Shown: positions 1 to 9,366 of the stretch, piece after piece
How the letters are laid out: every line of letters starts with the position of its first letter
Numbering within the stretch: position 1 is the first letter of the stretch
NCBI GenBank assembly: GCA_015680685.1
Contig: MNCI01030298.1
Span: 1 to 29,430 of the forward strand
Direction of reading: 5' to 3'
DNA: 29,430 nt
From: Gnetum montanum
Taxonomy: Eukaryota; Streptophyta; Gnetopsida; Gnetales; Gnetaceae
Position numbers and translations under genes: made by a program
Notes under the pieces: generated by a model
Told to the model about the DNA's origin: nothing
What the model saw: the letters and a program-made list of their open reading frames with translations, nothing else
Database searches by the model: none

Positions 1-1480
1 CATTCAATGCCTTGGGAAATTCTATCAATAAACATCTATTCTACTATCTCCTACTCATGGTGCTCCATCACCAAGACAATTGCCTCCTGACCCTCCTCTA
101 GATGTACCAAGTAAGTAGTGACATTCCTTAAGATTTCTGGGCTTACTGCCCTTGTGAGGGAGATACAATTACCTGTCAGGCACTAGGATTTGATCTCATA
201 GGTAGCTATATTCTTTGGGTTAAGAAAATTGGTCCACCTCCTTCCATTTAGCGAATGATTTTAGCCACTTCGTTAAGGTGACTCATCATTGTATGATAGA
301 TAGATGGATCACGACCACTTGTTCCTACTAGATGCTCTTGCTCATGCAAGAGCTAATCTTGGATCTTACACATTCGTTCAAGGGTAGCGTGAGACTTTGA
401 CATTGTTTTGTGAGTGGGCAGTGGAGATGGTGATTGCTGCTCCTCTTCCTTGGTTGTGGAAGGACTATTGTATTTCATCATTTCTATCCAAGAGGTAGAA
501 GGAGCATGCTTGATTACATCATTGGCCTAGCAAAATATTATTTCCCTTTTGCATAGTTTTCTGATGTTGTAGGAAAAGGGTAGGTCCTTCCTTCCACATT
601 CATACTCTTTGAACTGCTTATCTATCTCTAGATAGATTAGTTGTGGAATATTGATGGGGAATTTTGCACTTAGAGTAGCAATGCATAGGTGAAAAAGATA
701 ATCACCTTACTAGGCCTCATTATTGGATTAAGGTGATGGACCCCTATCTTGAAATACATGTGTTCTACTACAATAAGCACATCATACTCCTTGTGGTCCA
801 CTCCATAGCATCACTAGGTCCACTTCTTCTTTACCTCATGGTCTACTTAGGTTGAGGTCTCTACCAAGCTAGTTCTAATATCAAGCAAGCTGAGAGCCTA
901 TGCAATTGATTCTACTAAGTAGGACACATGAATGTCCTTGATTCTAACTATGGCACCTAGTTACTAGTTGTTCCAGAAAAGGTAGGTCTCTACCATGTAC
1001 CACTTCCCATTGGAAGTGATGATTGACCACATGGGAGAGGTCCACAATTGAGCTTTTACTTCCTCTGAAGTGAACTCTAGAAACATCCCAAATTTTAGTT
1101 CTTGGAGAACTAAATGTTGAACATCCCTAGGCTTGATTTGATCAAGGTAAGCATAGGTCAAGATAACTTCAAGTCTAGGCATGGGACCTAGTGTCTCATC
1201 TTAGTGATACTACTTTGTTTCTACTTCTTCTAGAATTTGATAAATAGATTCCACTTCAAAGAGGTCCCATGGCATGAGTTTTAGCTTCCTACTCCTAGGA
1301 TTATTCTTGTTGGTCCCTTCCAATTCTAGGCTACTTACCCCTAGGTCAGGATGCTCCTACCTCTAGTCCATGCTTCATTATTAGTGTCATCTATGATCAC
1401 AACATGATTAGGGATTAGCATATATTATGTAACTCATAACATTAAGTACCTTATCTCTTTTTGGAAAGTTACACTTGGCT
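1..1480 (-). pseudogene. Coiled-coil ORF remnant, left copy (cut by window edge)
   Basis: Reading the minus strand from about 1421 downward gives protein-like sequence broken by stops and frameshifts. The longest open piece (964-1182) contains LTYAYLDQIKPRDVQHLVLQ and SNGKWYMVETYLFWNN. Further down, a piece resembling INIPQLIYLEIDKQFKEYE follows. The first ~742 bases are plainly homologous to 28684-29430, which lies in frame with the coiled-coil region downstream of it, so both are the same gene type. A possible ATG is at 1421, but a stop follows within about 30 codons, so the true start is not fixed. An LTR-like TATA box lies upstream at 1840-1847. I do not recognise the family; it could be an extra ORF of a retroelement or a multiplied host gene fragment. 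It is clearly non-functional here. Confidence 0.5.
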
Positions 1481-1839
1481 AAGGTGTGGTCATGGCAGAT
1501 TGATCTTTTAACATTATTTTAATATTACTTTATTTAATTTTAGGTTACTAGAGTTTGTTCGAAGGGTTTAAATTCTATAGGTTCATGATTTAATATTATT
1601 TTATTCATTAAACTCATGGGGGAGTTAGAAAAAGTTGAAAAAATTTTCTATAAAAAACCTAAGGTTTGTGGCCCCCATGAAGTAAAGCATACATTTGGTA
1701 GCTAGAGAACTAAAAAATGATTGAAATTGGACAACTGGTGTCAAAGATATAGGCTTTGGAAGTTTTGGGGCTCTAAAAAATCACCAAAAGTCCTCTCTTG
1801 TTTAAAGAAAAATGGTAAAAATTGCTAATTGTTGCATCC

Positions 1840-1847
1840 TATTTATA
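1840..1847 (-). promoter_or_regulatory. TATA box of an LTR-like sequence
   Basis: The plus strand reads TATTTATA, giving TATAAATA on the minus strand. The flanks (ACTATAAATAGGATG) resemble the TATA boxes in the two recognisable LTRs at 8771-8778 and 26868-26875. It faces the coiled-coil ORF remnant, about 0.4 kb upstream of its first recognisable part. Confidence 0.4.
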
Positions 1848-3239
1848 GTATTTTTACCATGCATCGATGGGGTTGCATCGACTTAGCTACATCAATGTAA
1901 AGGCCATCGTATACAAGGTTGTGTCAACACATTTGTTGACCATCATTGAATTTTCAAAAAGTTAAGAAATACTTGGAGTTTTTACATGAAATTGAAGTAT
2001 TTTGGAAGCCCATGAAGCTAAGAACATGATGAAATGCATGAAGAGGATTTGATAGTTCACAAAGATGGAGGAATTGATGGGAGAATGTGATTTTATTGGA
2101 GAAATGCCTTAAGGAGCACACTGTTGGATGCAACCAATGGGGAATGTAGATGATTTGATTATAAAAATGCCTAAGGATAAGGGACTTAACTAGTCCAACC
2201 AAGAGCTATGTAAGTGAGTCCTTCCCATAGCAGGCTTATGCCCTTGTTACCCTTGCATAACCTTAACCCAAGGAGTTTGTGGATTCTAAAGTTGATTAAT
2301 GATTATGAAAAGTTAAGGATTGAATTTAGAAGAATCTAGCTAAAAATTTCAATACATCAAACTAAGACATTGAACAAGACATGGAAATTGGTGGTGAGGT
2401 GAATAATAAAAAACATAGATAGATGAGAGAGAAAGTAAAATGGAGTTTCGAATCATGATCACATGAAGTCCATTGTAGATTATGTGGTTAGATGACCCAA
2501 TAAAATCCATCCTCAATCCAAACCAAAACCAAGCACTTTTAGTAACTTTGCATCACCATCTTAAGACTAGTTCATTCCATTGAGATATAAGAATGCTCCC
2601 ACAGATCAAACACCATTCCTTATTTGAGAAGAAAAGAGAACTAAGAAGTGAGAAAGGGCCTTAGTTAGAGTGGACCTTTAGGCATTGGTAACATGCCTTT
2701 TTAGTCCCGTAACTAGTGCTTATATCCTGTTTAGTTTGTCTAAGGGATGTGCTCTAAATTTGCATTATTTTTTTTTGAATTTTATGTTTTTATGGATTTT
2801 TGGATGGGAACTACACCATGCAAAGATTTATTCAACTTCCTATTATTAGTCAACACGAAATGATAAGAAACCCATGAAAATAGTCATGCACCCAAGTGAG
2901 TAGAGAGTCATAAAAAGTACTGAATCCACTTGAAGTTACACCTTGTTCAAACCTTTGCATCTTTTCCAAGTTTGGAAACTACCAAGGTCATAAGTTTGTT
3001 AAAGTTTCATTAATGGAAAAGGGACCTCATATTTCCAAAACAAGGAAAACCATAGAGTTTGTGAATGGGTGGATGATGTGGACTCACTGTGTATTCCCTG
3101 AAAAAGAAGCTTTGTCTTAGTCATTAGTCATCAAAATTCAAAAATAGAAACTAGACATTAGCAATCAAAAACATTAGGTACCAACCACCATTTGCAAACA
3201 ACTATAACATTACTATGTCATGTTGGCAACCAAGTAATT

Positions 3240-3450
3240 TTATTAGAAAATAAGGAAAATTCACACCAAAATAAAGAAAAATATAAAATGAATTTTAAAA
3301 TATTTTTTAAAAATAAAACATACTAATGATGTAAAAAAATTTGGAAAAATAATAGTGTAAAATAAAAAAGGTATAAAAACAAAGAAAGTGTAAAGAAATA
3401 AAGATGTAATAAAAAAAATAGAAAAATTAAATAGCTATTTTAATGATTAG
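3240..3450. repeat. A-rich low-complexity block
   Basis: The plus strand here is dominated by A runs and AAATA/AAAAT units with very few C. It lies just below the integrase tail of remnant I and carries no coding signal. It may be slipped sequence within a decayed LTR. Confidence 0.6.
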
Positions 3451-3460
3451 TATAGATGGC

Positions 3461-3470
3461 CATCTCCCCC
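3461..3470 (-). other. Candidate polypurine tract of gypsy remnant I
   Basis: The minus strand reads GGGGGAGATG about 70-80 bases after the last integrase-like residues. A purine tract here is what primes plus-strand synthesis in Ty3/gypsy elements and marks the inner edge of the 3' LTR. The LTR that should follow could not be aligned with the 5' LTR, so this rests on position and composition only. Confidence 0.35.
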
Positions 3471-3539
3471 ATGATTGAGATGGAAGGAGGAGATCTGAAA
3501 AATTGAGCAAGGTTGTCCATCCAAGGAGGTGTTGATTTC

Positions 3540-4030
3540 ACTAGCTTGTTTGGACTAATCAAAACATTTTAGTTGTTACATGTTGACTAGCTATTTCTTG
3601 TTTGGGCTCTCAGGTTTGTAGATCAACATGGTCCTAAAAGGAAAGGTTTCATAAATGATGTAAGACCCTTCTAAAAACATTTGAAACTTACTTCATTGAG
3701 GTACGTGTGTGGGGTTCGAGTAGAGGACCTTATCTCCAAGTTGAAATTTTACCTTTCATATCCTAAGGTTATGGCATTTTTTGTTGAATGCCTTATGCAC
3801 TTCATTCAAGGATGGGGCTACTAATCATTTTTCATCTAGCATGTTGAGGTTGATCAATCTCTCTTTCTATGTTAGGCTGAGGCCAAGATCTAAATCATAG
3901 GCTATTGAAAGTGTATAGAGCTCGAATTGAATTAGAAGAGTTGGTAATTTTTTGTACACTAGCTCATAGGGAGAGTAGCCTATAGGGAGTTTTCATGTGG
4001 AGTGGTGGGCCTAGAGGGAATCATTTAGTT
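3540..4030 (-). pseudogene. Ty3/gypsy integrase C-terminal remnant (remnant I)
   Basis: The minus-strand translation gives the typical end of a plant gypsy integrase: a piece reading IGYSPYELVY (family consensus around SPYELVYG), then LINLNMLDEK, a stretch around LNEVHKAFNKKCHN, a KVKFQLGDKVL-like segment and an EGSYIIYETFP-like end. These correspond to the catalytic-core tail and the C-terminal nucleic-acid-binding domain, which helps insert element DNA in the nucleus. Several in-frame stops are present. The HHCC zinc domain and the D,D(35)E core are absent, because the sequence jumps directly from RT to this tail (see 4020-4140). Confidence 0.75.
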
Positions 4031-4127
4031 TCATGCTCATTCATATATTGTAAGATGCCCTTTTTAATATATGGGTGAGCATGTATATGACCATCCTAGG
4101 GACTCATGAATGTTGTTTTGACTGATC

Positions 4128-4445
4128 CTTGGGCATGATCTAAACTTGGTTATAGCCACTATAACCATCCAAAAAAATATAATAGCAATGCCTAGACATA
4201 GTATCCAACACCTGGTCCACAAATGACAATGGAAAATGATTTTTGAACATCACCATGTTCAACAGCTTGAAATTAATACATACTTGCCACTTGACACATT
4301 TCTTTGGCATAATTACAAGTGGACTAACCCACTCACTATTCACAATTGTATAGATGAACCCAATCTTGAGAAGTTATTCAATTTCTTTTTTGATAGTATA
4401 CTTTAATTTGGGGTTCAACCACCACTATAGCTACCTCTTTGGCTT
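4128..4445 (-). pseudogene. Ty3/gypsy reverse transcriptase, N-terminal part (remnant I)
   Basis: This is the first half of the RT fingers/palm that copies element RNA into DNA. It starts with a LNPKLKYTIKKEIE-like segment, then NSEWVSPLVIMPKK, KWQVCINFKLLN, NHFPLSFVDQVLD and FLDGYSGYNQV, the last being the block with the first catalytic Asp. The pattern SEWVSP...PKK...FLDGYSGYNQ is typical of the Athila/Tat branch of plant Ty3/gypsy elements. The clean part is 4140-4343. A stop follows YNQV, then a few more residues (IMPKDQSK) before homology ends near 4130. The YxDD catalytic block and all of RNase H are missing. Confidence 0.85.
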
Positions 4446-5190
4446 CATGGCCAAATTGTATAAATTTGATGCTAGCATATTTGAGGATCAATCCCAATGA
4501 ATTCAAGATATGAACAAGCAAAGGTTATTGATCATTTTTTGATCACCTTCAACAACATCCTTTTCTACTCAAGAGTAAGGTTGACATTGATTATCATCGG
4601 CTTTCCATTTTTTTAGAAATGCATATTCCATTCCAATAGGTAGAGTTTTCAACTCTAAGGGTTCCTATTTAAAACTATCAAGGATTTCCAACTCTTCCAA
4701 CTTAGTATGCTCAGGTTCATCATTTGAGAGTTGGCAATGAGCTTGTTCTAGTTCATCTATGTCTTTAACATCGGCACAAGTTAGGCTCTTAGTAGGTTTC
4801 ATGCAATGCATGCTGCTTTTAGAATAAGCTATTAGCCACTAGGTGCCCTTCTATTTTGTGGCTATTTTGTATAGGCACTTTTGGATTTTAGATTTATCTA
4901 CACACTATCTGCATGCTCTAATTGATGTGATTTTGATAGACCATAACTTCTACACATAGTTTCACCTAGTATCGCTATATGAGATGCAGGGAACTCTCTT
5001 CTTCTTAATCTTTTGAAATGCATTTTCAGTGAAAATATCTAGAGAAAGATCTATGATGCCCATTTGTGCATGAACAGTGCTCAACTAAGCCTTTTCTATA
5101 ATGATTGGGAAGTCCCCCTTACAATTTTCAACATTGATCACTAGGAAATTGGTAGTATATGACCACCCATAGATAGCAGTCATAATATTC
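4446..5190 (-). pseudogene. Protease-RT linker of gypsy remnant I
   Basis: This is the stretch between protease and RT on the minus strand. It shows scattered protein-like pieces with many stops. The part at 4960-5230 aligns by eye with 11880-12110 of remnant II (shared core around GACCACCCAT-AGATAG), so both copies descend from one family. No motif was recognised within it. Confidence 0.45.
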
Positions 5191-5420
5191 TCTAGTAATC
5201 CCAAGGAAATAGTGATGGATTGATCTACCAATTCTAAATGAATGTTGCTCTTCTTGAGAGAAGGTAGGTTCTAGGCTTGGTACATTTTATGAAAAATAGG
5301 GTTGACACCAGAACTTGAATCAAGAAGATCCTTGCATGGCTCATTTCTAGCAATCTACAACTAGATGAGAGGATTTCTAGATCAATCCTTTTCCTAGAAA
5401 TGTTGCTAACCTTGATTCAA
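5191..5420 (-). pseudogene. Retroviral-type aspartic protease remnant (remnant I)
   Basis: The minus strand near 5301-5324 reads LDSSSGVN, preceded by PCKD and followed by a region ending in MYQA. The family active site is D-S/T-G, so the Gly has become Ser and the copy would be inactive. This enzyme processes the Gag-Pol polyprotein. The same segment in remnant II (12179-12205) reads LDLGSRVN with matching flanks, which confirms the identification. Stops flank the motif. Confidence 0.65.
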
Positions 5421-5689
5421 TTAGATATATTGTGGGTTAGCATGACTGTGTGAATCTTGGGAGGTGTTTGGTTTGAAAGGCTCTTATAAGAAACTAAGGT
5501 AGAGGATGAAGGAGACACAGGAAAACCTGTTGCATAAGTCAGTGAGGGATTTGTGGGGCTATTGGTTTGGAAGAATGGTCTTTTACAGGATTTGGTTTTT
5601 AAGCTACTCGGCTAAGGAACCAATTGTAAGTTAATGGCCCTAGTAGTGTTATGTTGTTTTTGTTGTTGTGGGAGAATCTTGCCCTACAT

Positions 5690-7857
5690 GGATGAAGTAG
5701 GAAATAATTGGATTGAAGGTGGAGGAACATGTGCTAAAGGATGAGAAGGGTGATAAGGACATGGGGATTACCCTCTAGGAGATGGAGAATGAGTTTTGTA
5801 GTACTCTGAAGCATAGTTGTGATGCTGAAAGGAAGTGTGACTGGAAGAGTCATGTAGAGACATGGGTTGCTAAACACAGTGCCTATATGGATTAGGTTTT
5901 TAGTAAGGGTATTGTTACCTTGGTGGTGGTATCCCCCATGATTGTGGGAGTTGCCACTAATGGTATTTCTCGTACACTTTTGGTGGAGCTCCACTTAGAT
6001 AATAAGCTTGTTGTTACTAGTGGAACTACCTTAGGTTGCCTAGAGAATAAGGCAACCTTCTAAGTGATTCCCTTCATGCTAGTCTAAGATTTAGAGCATG
6101 CATCCTAGATTCCTATAAGTGTGACACAATAGGGAAAAATTCCTTGTGATGTTCATATTGGTAGATGTCACACCAGCCATGATCATCTAATTTTTACTTG
6201 ATAACCTTTTCTACTATAGTAGCTTTGTCCTTACCCCTTTGGTAGGCATGTTTAGCTTCCTTTTTTCTCCTATGGTCATGATCACTACCTTGCTCTACAG
6301 ATTCCTCTACAATTTTTAGAGCTATTTGGAATATTTCACCCAAATATTTCCACATTATGTCAACCTTAGCTAAAATTTCAAACACATATTTTTGAACTAG
6401 CAAGTTTTTTCACTGCACCACTTCATCAAGTGGTGCCTCACCCTCCCTATCACAAAATTGGACCTCCCTTTTTTTGATGGAAGGATCCCAATTATACTTC
6501 TCAACACATTCCTATTTTCTCAAGTCACCTTCTTCTTTTATAACTTGCTCAATCAACCTTTGAATCTGATGGGCTCTTAGTTTTGACAATCTCCCTTGGG
6601 CATAGATCCCAAGAGTTCACCTCATTTCTAATCAAAGTCCATCTATGATATGGCAAAGTTGCTCTTATTGAGAATAACCATGGCCAGGACATCTATGTAA
6701 CAGAGAGTAATACTTACCCATGGCTGTGTCCAAGGGTTTATGTGTTCCTTGTTACCAACCTTGGATTTTCTTTCTCAAATTGGACACTCTAGTGTATGTC
6801 TAATATTTATCATTGAACAACTCAAGCATCATACTCCATTAATGAATTGATTCTAGCTCCAAGTGGTACTAACTTTTTGCTTCTTTTATGAGTGTCATGG
6901 GAAATAGCTTAAGTTTCTGACAATTATTTTCTATGTTTTAAAGGGCACAAACATTGTGAATGGATTGAAGATGGTTTTGTGGATCTAAGTTATATCCCCC
7001 TCAAATTTTGGGATATTGTTCATATGTAAAGTCTTGATTCTGTGATCTTTCACATGCCTAGTTGGAATTTTGACTACTTCTACAATGTTCAACATGATTT
7101 GAATTGCAAGTAAATTTTCATCATCATCATGATTTTGATGACTTCTATGATGTTCCCTACTATCCCTTTGATCATGGCGAGGCCTATGATCATTGTCCTG
7201 TTGTTCACCTACATCATGGTTTTATTCCCTATGGTTTTGATTAGATTCAAATGAGGAAGAAGAAGATGCATATGAAGAGGATGAAGAGGAAGGAGGAATA
7301 CCACCATCACAGTACCTACCACCTTCTCTCTACTTGTCATGGCCACGATCATTAGGTTTATCATCATCATGATGCTTGCCGAAGCCCCTAGCTTGACTCC
7401 CACTTTTGCTTAAATCCAAATTATTGATAGTGGGATTTAAGTATGGGTTCAAGCCCCCTTTACCAAAGTCAAGGGGTGGAGAATCTTCATATTGAGAATC
7501 CTTAGAGGGAGGATCATCCTTGTCATTTTGGTTCAATAGGAACAAGGGGTTAGTGAACTGTTTCCCCTTCATAGCTTCATGGCACTTCTCCTAGTGCCAA
7601 TCTCATTTGTGTTGTGTTTTCATGGGATAGTAGTCTTGATAGTCATGGTATTGCACAATGTATTCATCATGGAGATCCTAGATGCCCAACCTCTTAAGCG
7701 TTTGGAGCAACATCCAAGGAAAAGATTTGTTGAGAGGTAACACAACATTGCCCTCCATATCTCTCCATCGCAATTGTTCATCCTGATGCAAGAGGAAGGT
7801 GAAATTAGGTACAAACTCATCTAGATAAGTGTACACCACCATGAATTCTTGGGACAT
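5690..7857 (-). pseudogene. Ty3/gypsy gag remnant (remnant I)
   Basis: The capsid/nucleocapsid gene is broken into about five open pieces. A likely start is the ATG at 7855-7857 (MSQEFMVVYTYLDEFVPNF). Next come an acidic, Ser/Asp-rich N-terminal region (7209-7572), the gag core beginning MNNIPKFEG near 7015-7030, a helical part (6194-6403), and a zinc-knuckle relic at about 6125-6180 reading CDIYQYEHHKEFFP, in which Cys positions have become Tyr and Phe. A Gly/Pro/His-rich tail follows (5690-5994). Remnant II carries the same order, which supports the reading. In function it packages element RNA in virus-like particles; this copy has many stops and frameshifts. Confidence 0.75.
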
Positions 7858-8034
7858 TGGTGGTTTTGATTCATCATGCTTCTGAGGAGAAGATATTTTG
7901 GATTAAAAAAATTTAGTGTGCATTAATTATAATTATTATTTTTATCTTTCAAATGATTGGGACTTTAGGGTTTGTTCCAATGATCTCAAATAATATTCAC
8001 TAAGTCCTAGGTAGTGTACATACTAAACTACAAG

Positions 8035-8052
8035 TCCTCAGAAATGGCACCA
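8035..8052 (-). other. Primer binding site, tRNA-Asp type, decayed
   Basis: The minus strand reads TGGTGCCATTTCTGAGGA, one base inside the LTR end. From family knowledge, Athila/Tat gypsy elements use TGGCGCCGTTGCCGGGGA (tRNA-Asp). The differences are mostly transitions expected from loss of methylated C. It marks the inner edge of the 5' LTR of remnant I. Confidence 0.75.
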
Positions 8053-8770
8053 ATGATTAGTGGCAAGTACACCCTATGCCCAACCATATAAATTACTAAG
8101 TGTTCATGCATGATTTGGTCAAATTTTATGGACTTATAGCCTTCTAAGTACACCGGTCTCTAGAAAGTGAAATTAATCATTGTATTCCCAATTACACTTG
8201 TGAAATGTAAAGGTATGGTTAAGTGCAATTGAGACATATGATTTTTATCATTTTTACGTTTTATGTTCTAAGTCACGAAAGAATAAAGAATAAAGAATGA
8301 AAGGTATTTAATTGCTAATTTAATCTAACTAGCTAACATTTAACTAATCCTAACATAAGAATCCATTTCCACTTATCTTACACATCCTAAACATATTTAA
8401 CACTACTGGGTTATCAAATGTTAAGTGTTACTAAGATTACCAAGTGTTAAGTGTATCTTTGAAGTGCTTGTACTTATGTGCTTGATTTATCACTATTTAA
8501 TCTAGCTTAATTTAAATTTATTTATTTCATAATTAATTATTTAATTACTTAAAAAATTAAAGGAAATTCCATAAAATACTAAATGCATAAAGGGAATAAT
8601 TAATCTATTTCAAAGTGTTGCAAGGTTTATCAGAAAGATCCTTTTTATTTCCACTCTTTGACTCCTAATGTAGACACTTAGAAAAAATATGCTAACTTTT
8701 AAATTGAAAAACTACTAGAGCTTTGCTACAACTATGACAAAATATGTCATAAATAAAGTGGGTGATAACA

Positions 8771-8778
8771 TATTTATA
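8771..8778 (-). promoter_or_regulatory. TATA box of LTR A
   Basis: The minus strand reads CACCTATAAATATG. The related LTR at 26.9 kb has the same CTATAAATA core at the aligned position. It would start element transcription about 30 bases toward lower coordinates, placing R-U5 at about 8054-8740. Confidence 0.65.
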
Positions 8779-8819
8779 GGTGAAAATAGACACTGTGTCA
8801 ATGAGTTCATGTCAATGCA

Positions 8820-8900
8820 TTAAATCATACGTTGACGTGGCCATGTTGATGGGGTTGTGTTGATGGGACCATGTTGATGAGGCCTCGTTGATGTAACCCA
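8820..8900 (-). repeat. TTGATG-type short repeats in U3
   Basis: The plus strand carries five or more close copies of a GTTGATG-like unit spaced about 12-16 bases apart (CGTTGACGTGG, TGTTGATGGGG, TGTTGATGGGA, TGTTGATGAGG, CGTTGATGTAA). They lie just upstream of the LTR TATA box on the minus strand, where enhancer repeats often occur in plant LTRs. An enhancer role is inferred. Confidence 0.6.
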
Positions 8901-8904
8901 TGGT

Positions 8905-9366
8905 GTGACACATCATTAGGTTACCAAGTGTAAGTGCTAGTAGGATTACCAAGCATTAAGGTATGCTGAAAGTGGTCATAATTATATGCATTAATTACTC
9001 ACTATGAATTAATTGCTTAGATGCATTAAAGTAAATTGCATGAATAATATATGCATGAAGTAAACATTAAGCTAAGCCAAGGTGTTGCAATGTTTATCAA
9101 GAAAGCTCATCTTTATCATCATTCACATCAAGGTGCTCAGGTACATTAGTGCTCAAACAAAGATCCATACACTTCTCAACTCCTACTATAGGTACTTAGA
9201 GAATATTCTAACTCTAGGAAGATAAAATTGCAAGAGTTCAGCTAGCAAGTAATGATAAAATGTCATAAATGTGACTACTACACTCATTTATATAAGCAAA
9301 ACAAGACACTACATTGACGCATACATGTGGACGTAGCAAACCACGCATCGATGTGGTTAAACGACG
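8905..9366 (-). repeat. Second, diverged LTR fragment (A')
   Basis: The sequence again follows LTR order: GGTTACCAAGTG, then GGATTACCAAGCATTAAG, GCAATGTTTATCAAGAAAGC, TAGAGAATATTCTAACT, and a TATA-like stretch (TATATAAA on minus, 9287-9294) followed by ATTGACG/TCGATG motifs. It aligns with about 8405-8850 of LTR A and 26460-26940 of LTR B, but is more diverged than they are from each other. The U5 part and the PBS are missing. It may be left from an older insertion or from LTR-LTR recombination. Confidence 0.6.

Larger units (their letters stand above)
1490..3460. other. Non-coding stretch, LTR-like in part
   Basis: No ORF with recognisable protein character was found on either strand. The lower part (about 1500-2220) looks LTR-like: a minus-strand TATA box is preceded on that strand by several TCGATG/ATCAATG-type motifs, as in the LTRs near 8.8 and 26.9 kb. 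The sequence from 2230 to 3240 is featureless AT-rich DNA. It may include the degraded 3' LTR of gypsy remnant I, but I could not align it to the LTR at 8.05 kb by eye. Confidence 0.3.
8054..8900 (-). repeat. LTR A of the gypsy family (5' LTR of remnant I)
   Basis: The inner edge is clear: on the minus strand the LTR ends ...CACTAATCA just before the PBS. The body aligns over most of its length with 26090-27000, for example the shared blocks GAAAGGTATTTAATTGCTAA and AATAATTAATCTATTTCAAA. It contains a minus-strand TATA box at 8771-8778 and, upstream of it, a cluster of TTGATG-type motifs (8820-8900). The upper edge is approximate, because a second related LTR piece begins at about 8905. Confidence 0.75.

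Noticed and set aside
8400-8470. Short repeats TTACCAAGTGTTAAGTG suggesting a CRISPR-like or satellite array
   Set aside because: Only two or three imperfect units occur, within an LTR, and the same units are present in the aligned LTR B. They are ordinary LTR sequence.
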